Below, one piece after another: positions 21,060-28,815 of a stretch of DNA of 64,000 nucleotides. Each line of letters begins with the position of its first letter. Positions within the stretch are counted from its first letter, which is position 1. The notes under the pieces were generated by a model that saw only the letters and a list, made by a program, of their open reading frames with translations, had not been told where the DNA came from and searched no databases. Origin of the DNA: Actinophytocola sp963727495 (GTDB taxonomy: Bacteria > Actinomycetota > Actinomycetes > Mycobacteriales > Pseudonocardiaceae); contig CAVSGQ010000014.1 in NCBI GenBank assembly GCA_963727495.1, positions 1-64,000 of the forward strand, read 5' to 3'. A program made the translations under genes and the position numbers.

Positions 21060-22178
21060 GTGGGCGCGACTCGAACGCCGCGGGACGCGTGGGTCGACGC
21101 GGGACTGCGGGCACTGGCCTCCGGTGGCCCGGACGCGGTACGCGTCGAGGTGCTGGCGAAGAACCTCGGCGTCACGAAGGGGGGCTTCTACGGTTTCTTC
21201 GCCGACCGCGAGGCGCTCCTGGAGGCGATGTTGGACGCCTGGGAACGGGAGAGCACCGACGAAGTGCTCGACCGCGTCGACCGTGCCGGCGGCGATCCCA
21301 GGGCCAGGATCGAGCGCGCGGGCAGGCTCACCTTCTCCAGCGATCGCCTGCTGCCCATCGACCTGGCGGTCCGCGACTGGGCCAGGCGCGACGAGGCGGT
21401 CGCCGAGCGCCTGCGCGCGGTGGACAACCGGCGCATGGGGCTCCTGCGCGAGATGATCGGCACGTTCTGCGCCGACCCGGACGAGGTCGAGGCCCGCGCC
21501 CTGCTCGCCTTCTGCCTGGCGATCGGCGAGCACTTCCTCGCCGCCGACCACCGGGGTCGGACGCGGGCGCAGGTGCTCGCCCGCGCCTCCGACGTGCTGT
21601 TCGACGCGCGCGGTCACCACGACGCCATGATGGGGTCGTCGTGGTTTCCCCGGCACCACTGCTCGGTGAAGCGTCCGAGACGGGCCGGGGACGCGACGGC
21701 GAGCACACCGGCGATCTTGTCACCGACGACGTCGAGGACCACCACGCCCACGACCCGGTCGTCGAACGCGGCGATCATGGCGGGTGAGCCGTTGACCATG
21801 CCGAAGTGGATCGCGGGGGAACCGCCGATCAGCCTCCGCTTCGCCGGAGTCGGCCTGAAGCCGGCGCGCAGCGTGGCCGCGATCCGCTCGGGACCCGAGG
21901 CCACGTGGAGCTTCTCGCCCAACCCGACGCCGTCGGAGATCGCGGTCGCGTCGTCGGTCAGCAGCGCCAGCAGGCGTTCGGTACGGCCCGACGCGGCCGC
22001 GTCGACGAACGCCTCGACGATCCGGCGCGCGGCGGCCTCGTCGACCTCGCGGACGTGGCGCTCGGCGGCGAGCCGGCGCCGGGCCCGATGGGCGTGCTGC
22101 TGGCTCGCGGACTCGGAGATGTCGAGGATCTCGGCCACCTCGGCGTGGCTGTGGGAGAAGGCCTCGCGCAGGACGTAG
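21060..22178 (+). CDS. TetR family regulator with run-on C-terminus
   Basis: The first 190 residues are a TetR regulator: DAWVDAGLRALASGGPDAVR, VEVLAKNLGVTKGGFYGFFA (HTH), DREALLEAMLDAWE and a helical ligand domain to DVLFDARGHHD. GTG 21060 is favoured because GAGGTGGGG lies just upstream and the operators lie outside the coding region; ATG 21000 is in frame but overlaps an operator. TetR proteins normally stop near here. In this frame there is no stop until 22178, and the extra 180 residues are antisense to the ECF41 gene. A TGA at 21628 in the next frame suggests one indel removed the natural stop. The functional part is probably 21060-21630. Confidence 0.72.
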   Translation: MGATRTPRDAWVDAGLRALASGGPDAVRVEVLAKNLGVTKGGFYGFFADREALLEAMLDAWERESTDEVLDRVDRAGGDPRARIERAGRLTFSSDRLLPIDLAVRDWARRDEAVAERLRAVDNRRMGLLREMIGTFCADPDEVEARALLAFCLAIGEHFLAADHRGRTRAQVLARASDVLFDARGHHDAMMGSSWFPRHHCSVKRPRRAGDATASTPAILSPTTSRTTTPTTRSSNAAIMAGEPLTMPKWIAGEPPISLRFAGVGLKPARSVAAIRSGPEATWSFSPNPTPSEIAVASSVSSASRRSVRPDAAASTNASTIRRAAASSTSRTWRSAASRRRARWACCWLADSEMSRISATSAWLWEKASRRT

Positions 22179-22558
22179 ACGGCCCGCTCGATCGGCGAGA
22201 GGCGCTCCATCAGCATCAACAACGCGAGCGTCACCGACTCGCGCCGCTCGACGATGTCGGCCGGGCCCAGCATCGGGTCGCCGTCGAGGAGCGGTTCGGG
22301 CAGCCAGGAACCGACCGCGCGTTCGTGCCGCATCGTGGCCGAACGGAGCCGGTCGAGCGACAGGTTGGTGACCACCTTGGTCAGCCAGGCCTCGGGCACC
22401 CGGATGTGGTCCCGGTTGGCGGCCTGCCAGCGCAGGAAGGCGTCCTGCACCGCGTCCTCGGCATCGGCGGCCGACCCGAGCAGGCGGTATGCGAGCGAGG
22501 CCAACCGCGACCGGTTGGCCTCGAAACGCTCCACGGTGGCAGCGTCCACGGGCGCCAC
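21614..22558 (-). CDS. ECF41-type sigma factor (SigJ family) with SnoaL-like tail
   Basis: A 314-aa extracytoplasmic-function sigma factor. Region 2 is RLASLAYRLLGSAADAEDAV and QDAFLRWQAA. Region 4 is ERLSPIERAVYVLREAFSHS and AEVAEILDISESASQQHAHR. A C-terminal NTF2/SnoaL-like domain (about 180-300, DDATAISDGVG to ASPARLGRF) is the feature of group ECF41, which is autoregulated by this tail and lacks an anti-sigma factor. GTG 22558 directly follows the stop of the NADH-oxidoreductase gene at 22560. The oxidoreductase and an epimerase 1.5 kb upstream match the oxidoreductase/epimerase partners reported for ECF41 loci. Confidence 0.93.
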   Translation of the reverse strand: MAPVDAATVERFEANRSRLASLAYRLLGSAADAEDAVQDAFLRWQAANRDHIRVPEAWLTKVVTNLSLDRLRSATMRHERAVGSWLPEPLLDGDPMLGPADIVERRESVTLALLMLMERLSPIERAVYVLREAFSHSHAEVAEILDISESASQQHAHRARRRLAAERHVREVDEAAARRIVEAFVDAAASGRTERLLALLTDDATAISDGVGLGEKLHVASGPERIAATLRAGFRPTPAKRRLIGGSPAIHFGMVNGSPAMIAAFDDRVVGVVVLDVVGDKIAGVLAVASPARLGRFTEQWCRGNHDDPIMASW

Positions 22559-22559
22559 C

Positions 22560-23750
22560 CTAGGCGGTGACCGTCTCGGCGACGCGGCCCGTCCCGGTCG
22601 CCAGGTGGCGCCTGCGAGCCGGCAGTCCGAAGGTCGGGTGGCCGATGCCCCACGCAGCCGCCCTGAGCACCGCCGCCTTGTACCGCACGGCCGGACGACC
22701 GCGCAGCGACCAGGACTTCGACCGCGCGTCGCCGTCGACGACCTGGAGGACCGCGTCCTTGCGGCCGAGGCTGACGCAGTTGCCGAGGTACGCCAGCGGG
22801 GTCGTCGGCATCGTGCGGCCGGTCAGGTCCCCGACGATCGCGGCCGTCGCCCGCATCCTGGTGAATCCCGCGGAGGCGCAGGACATCGGCAGTGGCCGAC
22901 CGTTGTCGCCGATGGCGTAGGCGCTGTCGCCGGCCGCGTAGACCTCCGGGTGCGACACCGAGCGCATCATGCGGTCGACCGTGATCTGGCCGTTGTCCTC
23001 GACGGCGAGCCCGCTCGCGGCGGCGACGGGATGCACGGCGAAGCCGGCCGCCCACACGGTCACGTCGGAGAAGAAGGTGGTGCCGTCGGCGGCGGTAGCC
23101 CCCGTCGCCACGACGCGCTCGATGGTGGTGTGCTCGTGCACCGTGATGCCGAACCGGTCGAATGCGCGCCGCAGGTGACGGCGGGCCTTCGGGCTGAACC
23201 AACCGCCCAGCTCGTCGGTGGTGGCGAGGACGACCCGGAGCGCGGGCCTGGACTCGGCGATCTCGGTGGCGGCCTCGATCGCGGTCAGGTTGCCGCCGAC
23301 GACCAGCACCGTCCCGCCCTCCCCCAGCGCATCCAGGCGCCGGCGCAGGCGCACCGCGGCGGGCCGGGTGGCGACGTGGAAGGCGAACTCGTCCACGCCC
23401 GGAACGCCGTGGGCGGCGGCGGTGCTGCCGAGCGTGTACAGGAGGGAGTCGTAGTCGAGCCGGTCGGTCCCGTCGCCGTCGGTCACGGTCACGGTCCGGT
23501 GCCCGGCGTCGACCTCGGTCACCCGCGCCAGTCTCAGCCGGACGCCGGTGCGCGCGAAGATCTTCGCCAGCCCGTAGCGGCGCAGGTCCCGGCCGGCGGC
23601 GAGCTGGTGCAGGCGCATCCGCTCGACGAAGTCGGGTTCGGCGGTGACGACGGTGATCTCGAAGTCGGCGGGGTGCAGATGACGGGCGAGGTATCCGGCG
23701 GCGGCCGCTCCGGCGTATCCGGCCCCGAGAACCACGATGCGGTGTTGCAT
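22560..23750 (-). CDS. FAD/NAD(P)-dependent oxidoreductase (type II NADH dehydrogenase-like)
   Basis: A 396-aa flavoprotein of the NDH-2/pyridine-nucleotide-disulphide class. FAD-binding VVLGAGYAGAAAAGYLARHL is at residues 5-24, and the NAD(P)-binding block is TVLVVGGNLTAIEAATEIAE near 150-170. The C-terminal FAD contact is VYAAGDSAYAIGD near 275, with later blocks YLGNCVSLGRKDAVLQ and PTFGLPARRR. It probably oxidises NAD(P)H and passes electrons to quinone or another small acceptor. ATG 23750 has AGGAG 7 bp upstream. Its stop touches the ECF41 start, so the two are translationally coupled. Confidence 0.9.
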   Translation of the reverse strand: MQHRIVVLGAGYAGAAAAGYLARHLHPADFEITVVTAEPDFVERMRLHQLAAGRDLRRYGLAKIFARTGVRLRLARVTEVDAGHRTVTVTDGDGTDRLDYDSLLYTLGSTAAAHGVPGVDEFAFHVATRPAAVRLRRRLDALGEGGTVLVVGGNLTAIEAATEIAESRPALRVVLATTDELGGWFSPKARRHLRRAFDRFGITVHEHTTIERVVATGATAADGTTFFSDVTVWAAGFAVHPVAAASGLAVEDNGQITVDRMMRSVSHPEVYAAGDSAYAIGDNGRPLPMSCASAGFTRMRATAAIVGDLTGRTMPTTPLAYLGNCVSLGRKDAVLQVVDGDARSKSWSLRGRPAVRYKAAVLRAAAWGIGHPTFGLPARRRHLATGTGRVAETVTA

Positions 23751-23831
23751 GGTGTGCTCCTGTCTGGCTCGCGTGCCTCCAGAACGAGGCGGCCGCGAGA
23801 TCCATGACAGTTTCCGGCGTGGCGTGGCTCA

Positions 23832-23958
23832 CTCCGGCCGCCAGCCTGATGCGGAGGGCTTCGGCGTCGGGGTGGTCGAGCTCGGTGAGGATGACGAGGG
23901 CCGCCCGCCAGGTCTCGGCGGCGAGGCGCTCCTCGCCGTAGCGGGCGAGCGACCACTT
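23832..23958 (-). pseudogene. TPR-like fragment of an AfsR/NB-ARC-type regulator
   Basis: A minus-strand frame reads LARYGEERLAAETWRAALVI, then LTELDHPDAEALRIRLAAG. This is the last tetratricopeptide-like unit typical of actinomycete AfsR/SARP NB-ARC regulators. Nothing upstream in this frame resembles the rest of such a protein. It is a short relic filling the gap between the epimerase and oxidoreductase genes. Confidence 0.4.
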
Positions 23959-24065
23959 CGGCGTCCTCGCGGATCTGCGGCTCCCCGGGCACCGTCCGGG
24001 GCAGTGGGCGCCGAGCCGCGGGAGGTCGTTGCCGGACGCCGCCGGGACGGTCGCCCACGTGGGGT

Positions 24066-25094
24066 TCAGCCCGGCGGGGACGCCGGCCGGACGGCGTCGC
24101 GGAACGCCTCCAGCGCGGTGTAGCGGGGGCGCCAGCCCAGGTCCCGTCGCGCCTTGGTCACGTCCATGATCGCGGGGTGGCCGGCGACCTCGACCCACTG
24201 CGTGGCCGGTGGGGCGAACGGGATGCTCGGCAACGCGGACACCAGCCGGGCGGCGGACCGGACCAGCCCGCCCGGCACCGGCAGCGGCACGAAGCCGAGC
24301 TCGCGTACCAGATCCACAGTGGACAGGACGCCGTCACCGGCGATGTTGTACGCACCGGGCGGTCCGGCACCGGTCGCGCAGAGCAGCAGGGCCTGCCCGA
24401 CGTCGTACTCGTGGACGAGCTGCAGCGGCAGCCGCGGCACGGGGACCGGCACCGGTAGCCGGGCGGCCAGGCCGCCGACACGGCGGCCGAGCGCGACCAG
24501 TGGCCCCGGCAGCGGGTTCTTGGCGCCCAGCGTGTGCGGCCCCACGACGATCGGCGGACGCAGCACGTAGAGGTCGATCTCGGGGTGGGCCGCGGCCTCC
24601 TCCGCCAGGAGGTGCTCGAGCTCGGCCTTCTCCTTCGCGTAGAACAACCGGGTGGCCGGGCGCACCGGCCAGTCCTCGCTCATCCCGACCGGGTTGTCCC
24701 GGTGAAAGCCGTAGGCGGCCACCGAGGACGCGTACACGAACCGCCGCACGCCGGTGGCGGCGGCGGCCCGGAAGGCGTTGAGCGTCCCGTCCACGTTGAT
24801 CTGCCGAATGGTCTCGGCCGAGGCGTTGCCCAGTACCAGGAACGCCAGGTGGATCACGACGTCGGCGCCGCGGAACGCCGCCTCCAGCGCCGCCGGACTG
24901 CGCACGTCGCCCTGCCGGTAGACCATCTTCGACCAGCCCCGCGCGGCCGGATCGAACGGCCGGCGGGCGATGCCGATGATGCGCCCGATCCGGTCGTCGG
25001 CCTGCATCTGCGGCATCAGCCCGAACCCGAACGTCCCGGTCGGGCCGGTCACCGCGACCGTCAGGCTGAGCTCGGCGGAGGTCACGACCTGCAT
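24066..25094 (-). CDS. NAD-dependent epimerase/dehydratase (extended SDR)
   Basis: A 342-aa extended short-chain dehydrogenase. The glycine-rich NAD motif is VAVTGPTGTFGFGL at residues 13-26. The strand-4 block ADVVIHLAFLVLG leads into FVYASSVAAYGFH, with catalytic Ser and Tyr followed by FYAKEKAELE (YxxxK). C-terminal features are LQLVHEYDVGQALLLCA and a DLGWRPRYTALEAFRD tail typical of UDP-sugar epimerase relatives. ATG 25094 is the natural start; the frame extends upstream without similarity. The substrate is unknown. It is the likely epimerase partner of the ECF41 system downstream on the same strand. Confidence 0.88.
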   Translation of the reverse strand: MQVVTSAELSLTVAVTGPTGTFGFGLMPQMQADDRIGRIIGIARRPFDPAARGWSKMVYRQGDVRSPAALEAAFRGADVVIHLAFLVLGNASAETIRQINVDGTLNAFRAAAATGVRRFVYASSVAAYGFHRDNPVGMSEDWPVRPATRLFYAKEKAELEHLLAEEAAAHPEIDLYVLRPPIVVGPHTLGAKNPLPGPLVALGRRVGGLAARLPVPVPVPRLPLQLVHEYDVGQALLLCATGAGPPGAYNIAGDGVLSTVDLVRELGFVPLPVPGGLVRSAARLVSALPSIPFAPPATQWVEVAGHPAIMDVTKARRDLGWRPRYTALEAFRDAVRPASPPG

Positions 25095-25203
25095 GGTGCC
25101 GCGTCGGGCGGCCGGCCGCCACCGAGATCGGCCGTCGTGTGCCGCACGCCGATCCCCGGACCGGCGTGCGGCTCCTCTCGTCCTGTCGGTGCGGCGTCTC
25201 CGG

Positions 25204-25656
25204 TCAGCGACGGATCCTGATCGTGGCCGTGTCGGACTCGGCCCCGCAGTTGGTGTAGCCGGGCAGGCAGCCGCTGATCTGTCCGGTCGCGAACGCCTTG
25301 CCCTTGGCGAACGCCTTGGCGCCGGTGGCGGTGACGCTGATGGTGGTGCGCTGGTGGGCACCGGTGCACGCGACCTGTGCGTCGCCGAATCCGCTCGCGA
25401 TGGCATTCCCGCCCACCCGCTCGGTCACGGACACGGTCAGATAGGTGGATATCGAGTTGCAGGTGTACTCCACGGGGACGTCGATCGCGGCTCCGCCGGC
25501 GAGAAGCCTGGCCGGTGACTCCACGGTGATGTCGAGGAACAGCCCTCCGGAGAAATAGGCGACCGCGGGGGATGCGGGAATCAGCATCGCGCACGCGACT
25601 CCCGTGGTGACGGTGGCAGCGGCAACCGCCGCCTTCACCTTTCTGAGCCGGTTCAT
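25204..25656 (-). CDS. Small secreted protein of unknown function
   Basis: A 150-aa protein with a clear Sec signal peptide (MNRLRKVKAAVAAATVTTGV, then LIPASPAVAYF, cleavage after AVA). The mature part is beta-rich, with two Cys pairs (EYTCNSIS, VACTGAH, GCLPGY, NCGAES) that may form disulphides. It resembles small immunoglobulin-like exported proteins of actinomycetes. ATG 25656 overlaps the stop of the O-antigen-ligase-like gene by ATGA, so the two genes form a coupled pair. I do not recognise a specific family. Confidence 0.7.
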   Translation of the reverse strand: MNRLRKVKAAVAAATVTTGVACAMLIPASPAVAYFSGGLFLDITVESPARLLAGGAAIDVPVEYTCNSISTYLTVSVTERVGGNAIASGFGDAQVACTGAHQRTTISVTATGAKAFAKGKAFATGQISGCLPGYTNCGAESDTATIRIRR

Positions 25657-27032
25657 ACCGTGTTCCTTTCGGTTTCGGTGCGGGGAGATCTCACGGCGAC
25701 CGGTTCGGGACCGGCCGGCCGTTCGGGTGCGGCCAGGCCGACCAGCGCCGCCGCGAACAAGGGAATGGCCGGGACGTGCCACACGAAGTCGGCCCCGGCA
25801 TGGACGAGGAGTGCGGCCATGCCGGCGAGCACGCCCGCGCCGAGCGCGCCTGCGGACGGCCGGGACCGGTGGACACTTCGCACGACGAGGAACAGGAACG
25901 CGACCAGCAGCAGGCCACCGATCGCCCCGAGCTCCGCCAGCACCTGCAGGTACTCGTTGTGGGCGTACCGGAAGACGCCGACGCCGCCCTGCGCAGCGTC
26001 GAGCACGAGCCGGTCCAGGCCCGGGCCGGCACCGGTCAGCGGATGCTCGGCGAACACCTGCCACGCCGCGCGGAGGGAATCCCACCTGTCCGGGGAGGCG
26101 AACGTGAACCGGGAGCCCAGCTCGCCGCCGTAGCGCGCGAGGCCGACCGCGCAGACCACGGCGACCGGCACGAACACGAGGCCTCGGGGCACGGCCGCAC
26201 GGCTACCGACAGCCAGCCCGGCAACGGCTCCCGCCGCCGCCAGGCCGATCGTGACGGCGGTCGGCGTGCCGCCGGTGATCGAGGGCAGCAGGCCCGCCAT
26301 CGCCACCGCGGTCCCGACCAGCGGTGCCAGCGCCGCCCGCGCGACCGGGCGCCATCCGATGGTCACCACGAGCACGACCACACCGACGCCGAAACCGATC
26401 AGACCGGCCCTGCTCAACGTCGCCGCCAGCCCGGTGGTCAGCGCGGTCGCCGCGACGCCGAGCCGGCGCGACCCGGGGTCGCGGGCGCGGACGGCGAGGC
26501 AGACCAGGCCGACGGCGGCGAGCAGAGCCGCGGTGGCGTTGGGGTAGGTCAGGCTCGAGGACGCCCGCCACAGGCCGGGGCTCTCGAATCCCCAGGACCG
26601 GAGGTGTCCGACGACACCGGCCCAGCCGAGCGCGGCCAGCAGGCAGCAGATCGTGATCAGTCCGCGCAGCAGGTCGGTCCGCGCACCGCCCCGCAGCTGA
26701 CGGCACCCACCCGCGAACACCAGCGCGCCGCCGATCAGCAGCAGGTACCGAACACCCGCGGCCGGCTCGTGCGTCAGCACGCCATCCACCACGGCCCAGC
26801 CGGCGAGACCCGCCGCGCCGAGCACGAGCGGGAGGTCCTCCCGGGCGAGCGTCGGCACGCGAGGAAGGAGCACCACGCCCCCGAAAAGGACCAGCGCGAC
26901 GACGAGCTGCGCCCACCCGTAGTAGGCGCCCTGGAGATACAGCGCCAGCGCCAACCCGGCCACGATGACCGCGACACTCGGCTCGACGGCCAGCGCCCGC
27001 CGGACCGCGCGGGCAATTCCCAGTTCGGTCAC
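25653..27032 (-). CDS. O-antigen ligase/polymerase-like membrane protein
   Basis: A 459-aa polytopic membrane protein with about 12 hydrophobic segments. The Wzy_C/O-antigen ligase signature is a large extracytoplasmic loop with FAEHPLTGAGPGLDRLVLDA followed by YAHNEYLQVLAELGAIGG. Such proteins transfer or polymerise lipid-linked saccharides at the outer face of the membrane. GTG 27032 follows a GGGGG motif; the frame upstream is not hydrophobic. The 4-nt overlap with the secreted-protein gene suggests a joint envelope role. No glycosyltransferases are adjacent, so the substrate is unknown. Confidence 0.85.
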   Translation of the reverse strand: MTELGIARAVRRALAVEPSVAVIVAGLALALYLQGAYYGWAQLVVALVLFGGVVLLPRVPTLAREDLPLVLGAAGLAGWAVVDGVLTHEPAAGVRYLLLIGGALVFAGGCRQLRGGARTDLLRGLITICCLLAALGWAGVVGHLRSWGFESPGLWRASSSLTYPNATAALLAAVGLVCLAVRARDPGSRRLGVAATALTTGLAATLSRAGLIGFGVGVVVLVVTIGWRPVARAALAPLVGTAVAMAGLLPSITGGTPTAVTIGLAAAGAVAGLAVGSRAAVPRGLVFVPVAVVCAVGLARYGGELGSRFTFASPDRWDSLRAAWQVFAEHPLTGAGPGLDRLVLDAAQGGVGVFRYAHNEYLQVLAELGAIGGLLLVAFLFLVVRSVHRSRPSAGALGAGVLAGMAALLVHAGADFVWHVPAIPLFAAALVGLAAPERPAGPEPVAVRSPRTETERNTV

Positions 27033-27393
27033 AAAGCCCCCAGCCTGACGACCGTTCCATCCGGGTGGACATGCTTGCGCACGCGGCACGGGTGGACCAG
27101 GTTCGGCATATCACCTTTTGGCAACGAACGGCCGGCGGTCCCCCCACTCGGCGTACTTCCGGAAATCAGGGTGCGGACGCCGAACGGACACGATCCGATC
27201 GGCACAGAGGACATATCCTCCCGTTTCGGAACGGGTGACGGACTCGAATTGACGAGCGTTTGTTCTGTGGCGTTCCGCCGATGCCCGGTGGCCCGTCCGA
27301 TCAGCGGCCTGCCAGTCGGGACGCTCCAGGAATGGTCAAGAACACAACGGATAGGGTTGCTCTGCGTTCGGACGACCGAAGGAGATGGTGACC
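27033..27393. other. Divergent intergenic region without a gene
   Basis: These 361 bp separate the minus-strand O-antigen-ligase-like gene from the plus-strand DUF899 gene and must hold both promoters. The GC content is lower than in the flanking genes. No credible ORF, RNA gene or strong palindrome was found. Confidence 0.5.
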
Positions 27394-28077
27394 ATGGCTC
27401 AGCCACCGGTGGTCGACTACGAGACCTGGCGGAAGGAACTGGACGAGCTGCGCGTGCGCGAGAAGGCAGCCACCAGGGAGCTCGACGCGATCGCCGCCCA
27501 GCGACGACGGCTGCCCATGGTCAGGATGCCCGACTACACCCTGGTCGGTGCCGAGGGCCCGGTCCGGCTCGCCGACGTCTTCGACGGCAAGTCCCAGTTG
27601 ATCACCTATCACCACATGTGGAACTCCGACCCGAACGCCGAGTGGCAGTGCGGCGGCTGCACCAGTTTCACCTCGTCGTTCACCCGGCTGGGCTTCCTCG
27701 ACAACTACGACGCGCGATTCGTGATCGTCACCCAGGGCCCGATCGAGGAGGCCCTCGCCTATGCCGAACGCGTCGGCAACAGGATGACCTGGTACTCCAC
27801 CGCCGACAGCCCGTTCGGAGCCGACGTCGACGCCCCGGCCAACGGCGGGTTCGCGATCAATGTCTTCCTGCGGGACGGCGAGACCGTGTACCGCACCTGG
27901 CACACGTCCGGCCGCGGAGTCGAACAGCTCACGTACACGTTCGCCCTGGCCGACGTGCTGCCCTACGGGCGGCGGGAGGACTGGCAGGACTCCCCGGAAG
28001 GCTGGCCGCGGGAACCGACCTACACCCCCTGGCTCGACTCGCCCGACGTCGCCCGGTTGTACGGTCCGGCGACCTGA
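27394..28077 (+). CDS. DUF899 family thioredoxin-fold protein
   Basis: A 227-aa protein of the DUF899 family, a thioredoxin-like group common in actinomycetes. Hallmarks are ELRVREKAATRELDAIAAQR, RLPMVRM, LADVFDGKSQLITYHHMWN and WQCGGCTSF (a CxxC pair), followed by DARFVIVTQGP and RTWHTSGRGVEQL. The family is thought to have redox or detoxifying roles but is not characterised. ATG 27394 is favoured over ATG 27385 because AAGGAG abuts the earlier codon and sits 9 bp before the later one. It ends 31 bp from the convergent HxlR gene. Confidence 0.9.
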   Translation: MAQPPVVDYETWRKELDELRVREKAATRELDAIAAQRRRLPMVRMPDYTLVGAEGPVRLADVFDGKSQLITYHHMWNSDPNAEWQCGGCTSFTSSFTRLGFLDNYDARFVIVTQGPIEEALAYAERVGNRMTWYSTADSPFGADVDAPANGGFAINVFLRDGETVYRTWHTSGRGVEQLTYTFALADVLPYGRREDWQDSPEGWPREPTYTPWLDSPDVARLYGPAT

Positions 28078-28108
28078 GCCGCGTCTCGACGATCGACGAG
28101 CGGCGCGT

Positions 28109-28777
28109 TCATCCCACCGACGACGGCAGCTCCGGAGCCTCCGGGATGTGGAACAGCTCGACGAAGGTGTTGAGCCTGCTGGGATCGCCCTTCGGTTCGA
28201 TCAGGCCGAGCCACAGCGCGTCGGTCGCGGTGAGCTCGGCGGCCATCAGGTGCTTGAGCACCGGCGTGTCGATGACCAGGTCGGCGTCGGGAAGCTCGCC
28301 CTCCTCGACGGTGAGGGCGCCGTGGTCGACCCGGACGCTGACCACCATCTCGCCGAACCGCACCTCGAAGCTCGCCCGGACGTCACGGGCGCGCTCCGGA
28401 CGGAACGTCGAGCGCAGTGCCAGGATCGCCATGTCCAGTGAGAAGAGGTCGCCGGGGCGCGGGTCGCCGAGCGACCGCGCCCCCCACCGGCCGAGCTGGA
28501 GCAGGATCGGCTCGAGGTCCTTGCCGTAGTCGGTCAGCTCGTAGACGATCTCGGCCTCCGGGTCCGGTCCGTTGCGCCGGACCACGCCGGCGGCCTCCAG
28601 CTCGCCCAGCCGCGCGCCCAGGTCGTCGGCGGTCATCCGTGGCAACGTCTCCGCCAGGTCGGTGAGCCGCTTCGGCGCCAGGAGCAGGTCACGGACGATG
28701 AGCGCGGACCACGGCGAGCCGATGATCTCGAACGCCCGCGCGATGCCGCAGAACTGTTTGAAGGACGGGCCGGCCAT
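28109..28777 (-). CDS. HxlR-type winged-helix regulator with SCP2-like domain
   Basis: A 222-aa protein. Residues 1-100 are an HxlR winged helix (FKQFCGIARAFEIIGSPWSA, LIVRDLLLAPKRLTDLAETL, then VYELTDYGKDLEPILLQLGR). Residues 120-215 form an SCP2-sterol-transfer-like domain (RDVRASFEVRFGEMVVSVRV, then DADLVIDTPVLKHLMA). This two-domain form is common in actinomycetes; the second domain probably binds a lipophilic ligand. ATG 28777 has GGGAGGAA about 7 bp upstream. It follows the PatB-type gene by 38 bp on the same strand, so it may regulate that operon. Confidence 0.88.
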   Translation of the reverse strand: MAGPSFKQFCGIARAFEIIGSPWSALIVRDLLLAPKRLTDLAETLPRMTADDLGARLGELEAAGVVRRNGPDPEAEIVYELTDYGKDLEPILLQLGRWGARSLGDPRPGDLFSLDMAILALRSTFRPERARDVRASFEVRFGEMVVSVRVDHGALTVEEGELPDADLVIDTPVLKHLMAAELTATDALWLGLIEPKGDPSRLNTFVELFHIPEAPELPSSVG

Positions 28778-28815
28778 GTCTGGTTCCTCCCTGCTCGAGT
28801 CGTCCGGCGGCATCG

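Noticed and set aside
22381..24198. 605-aa minus-strand frame
   Set aside because: Apart from a short TPR-like relic (23832-23958) it is a shadow of the oxidoreductase gene.
25776..28529. 917-aa plus-strand frame
   Set aside because: It is antisense to the O-antigen-ligase-like gene and frame-shifted over DUF899.
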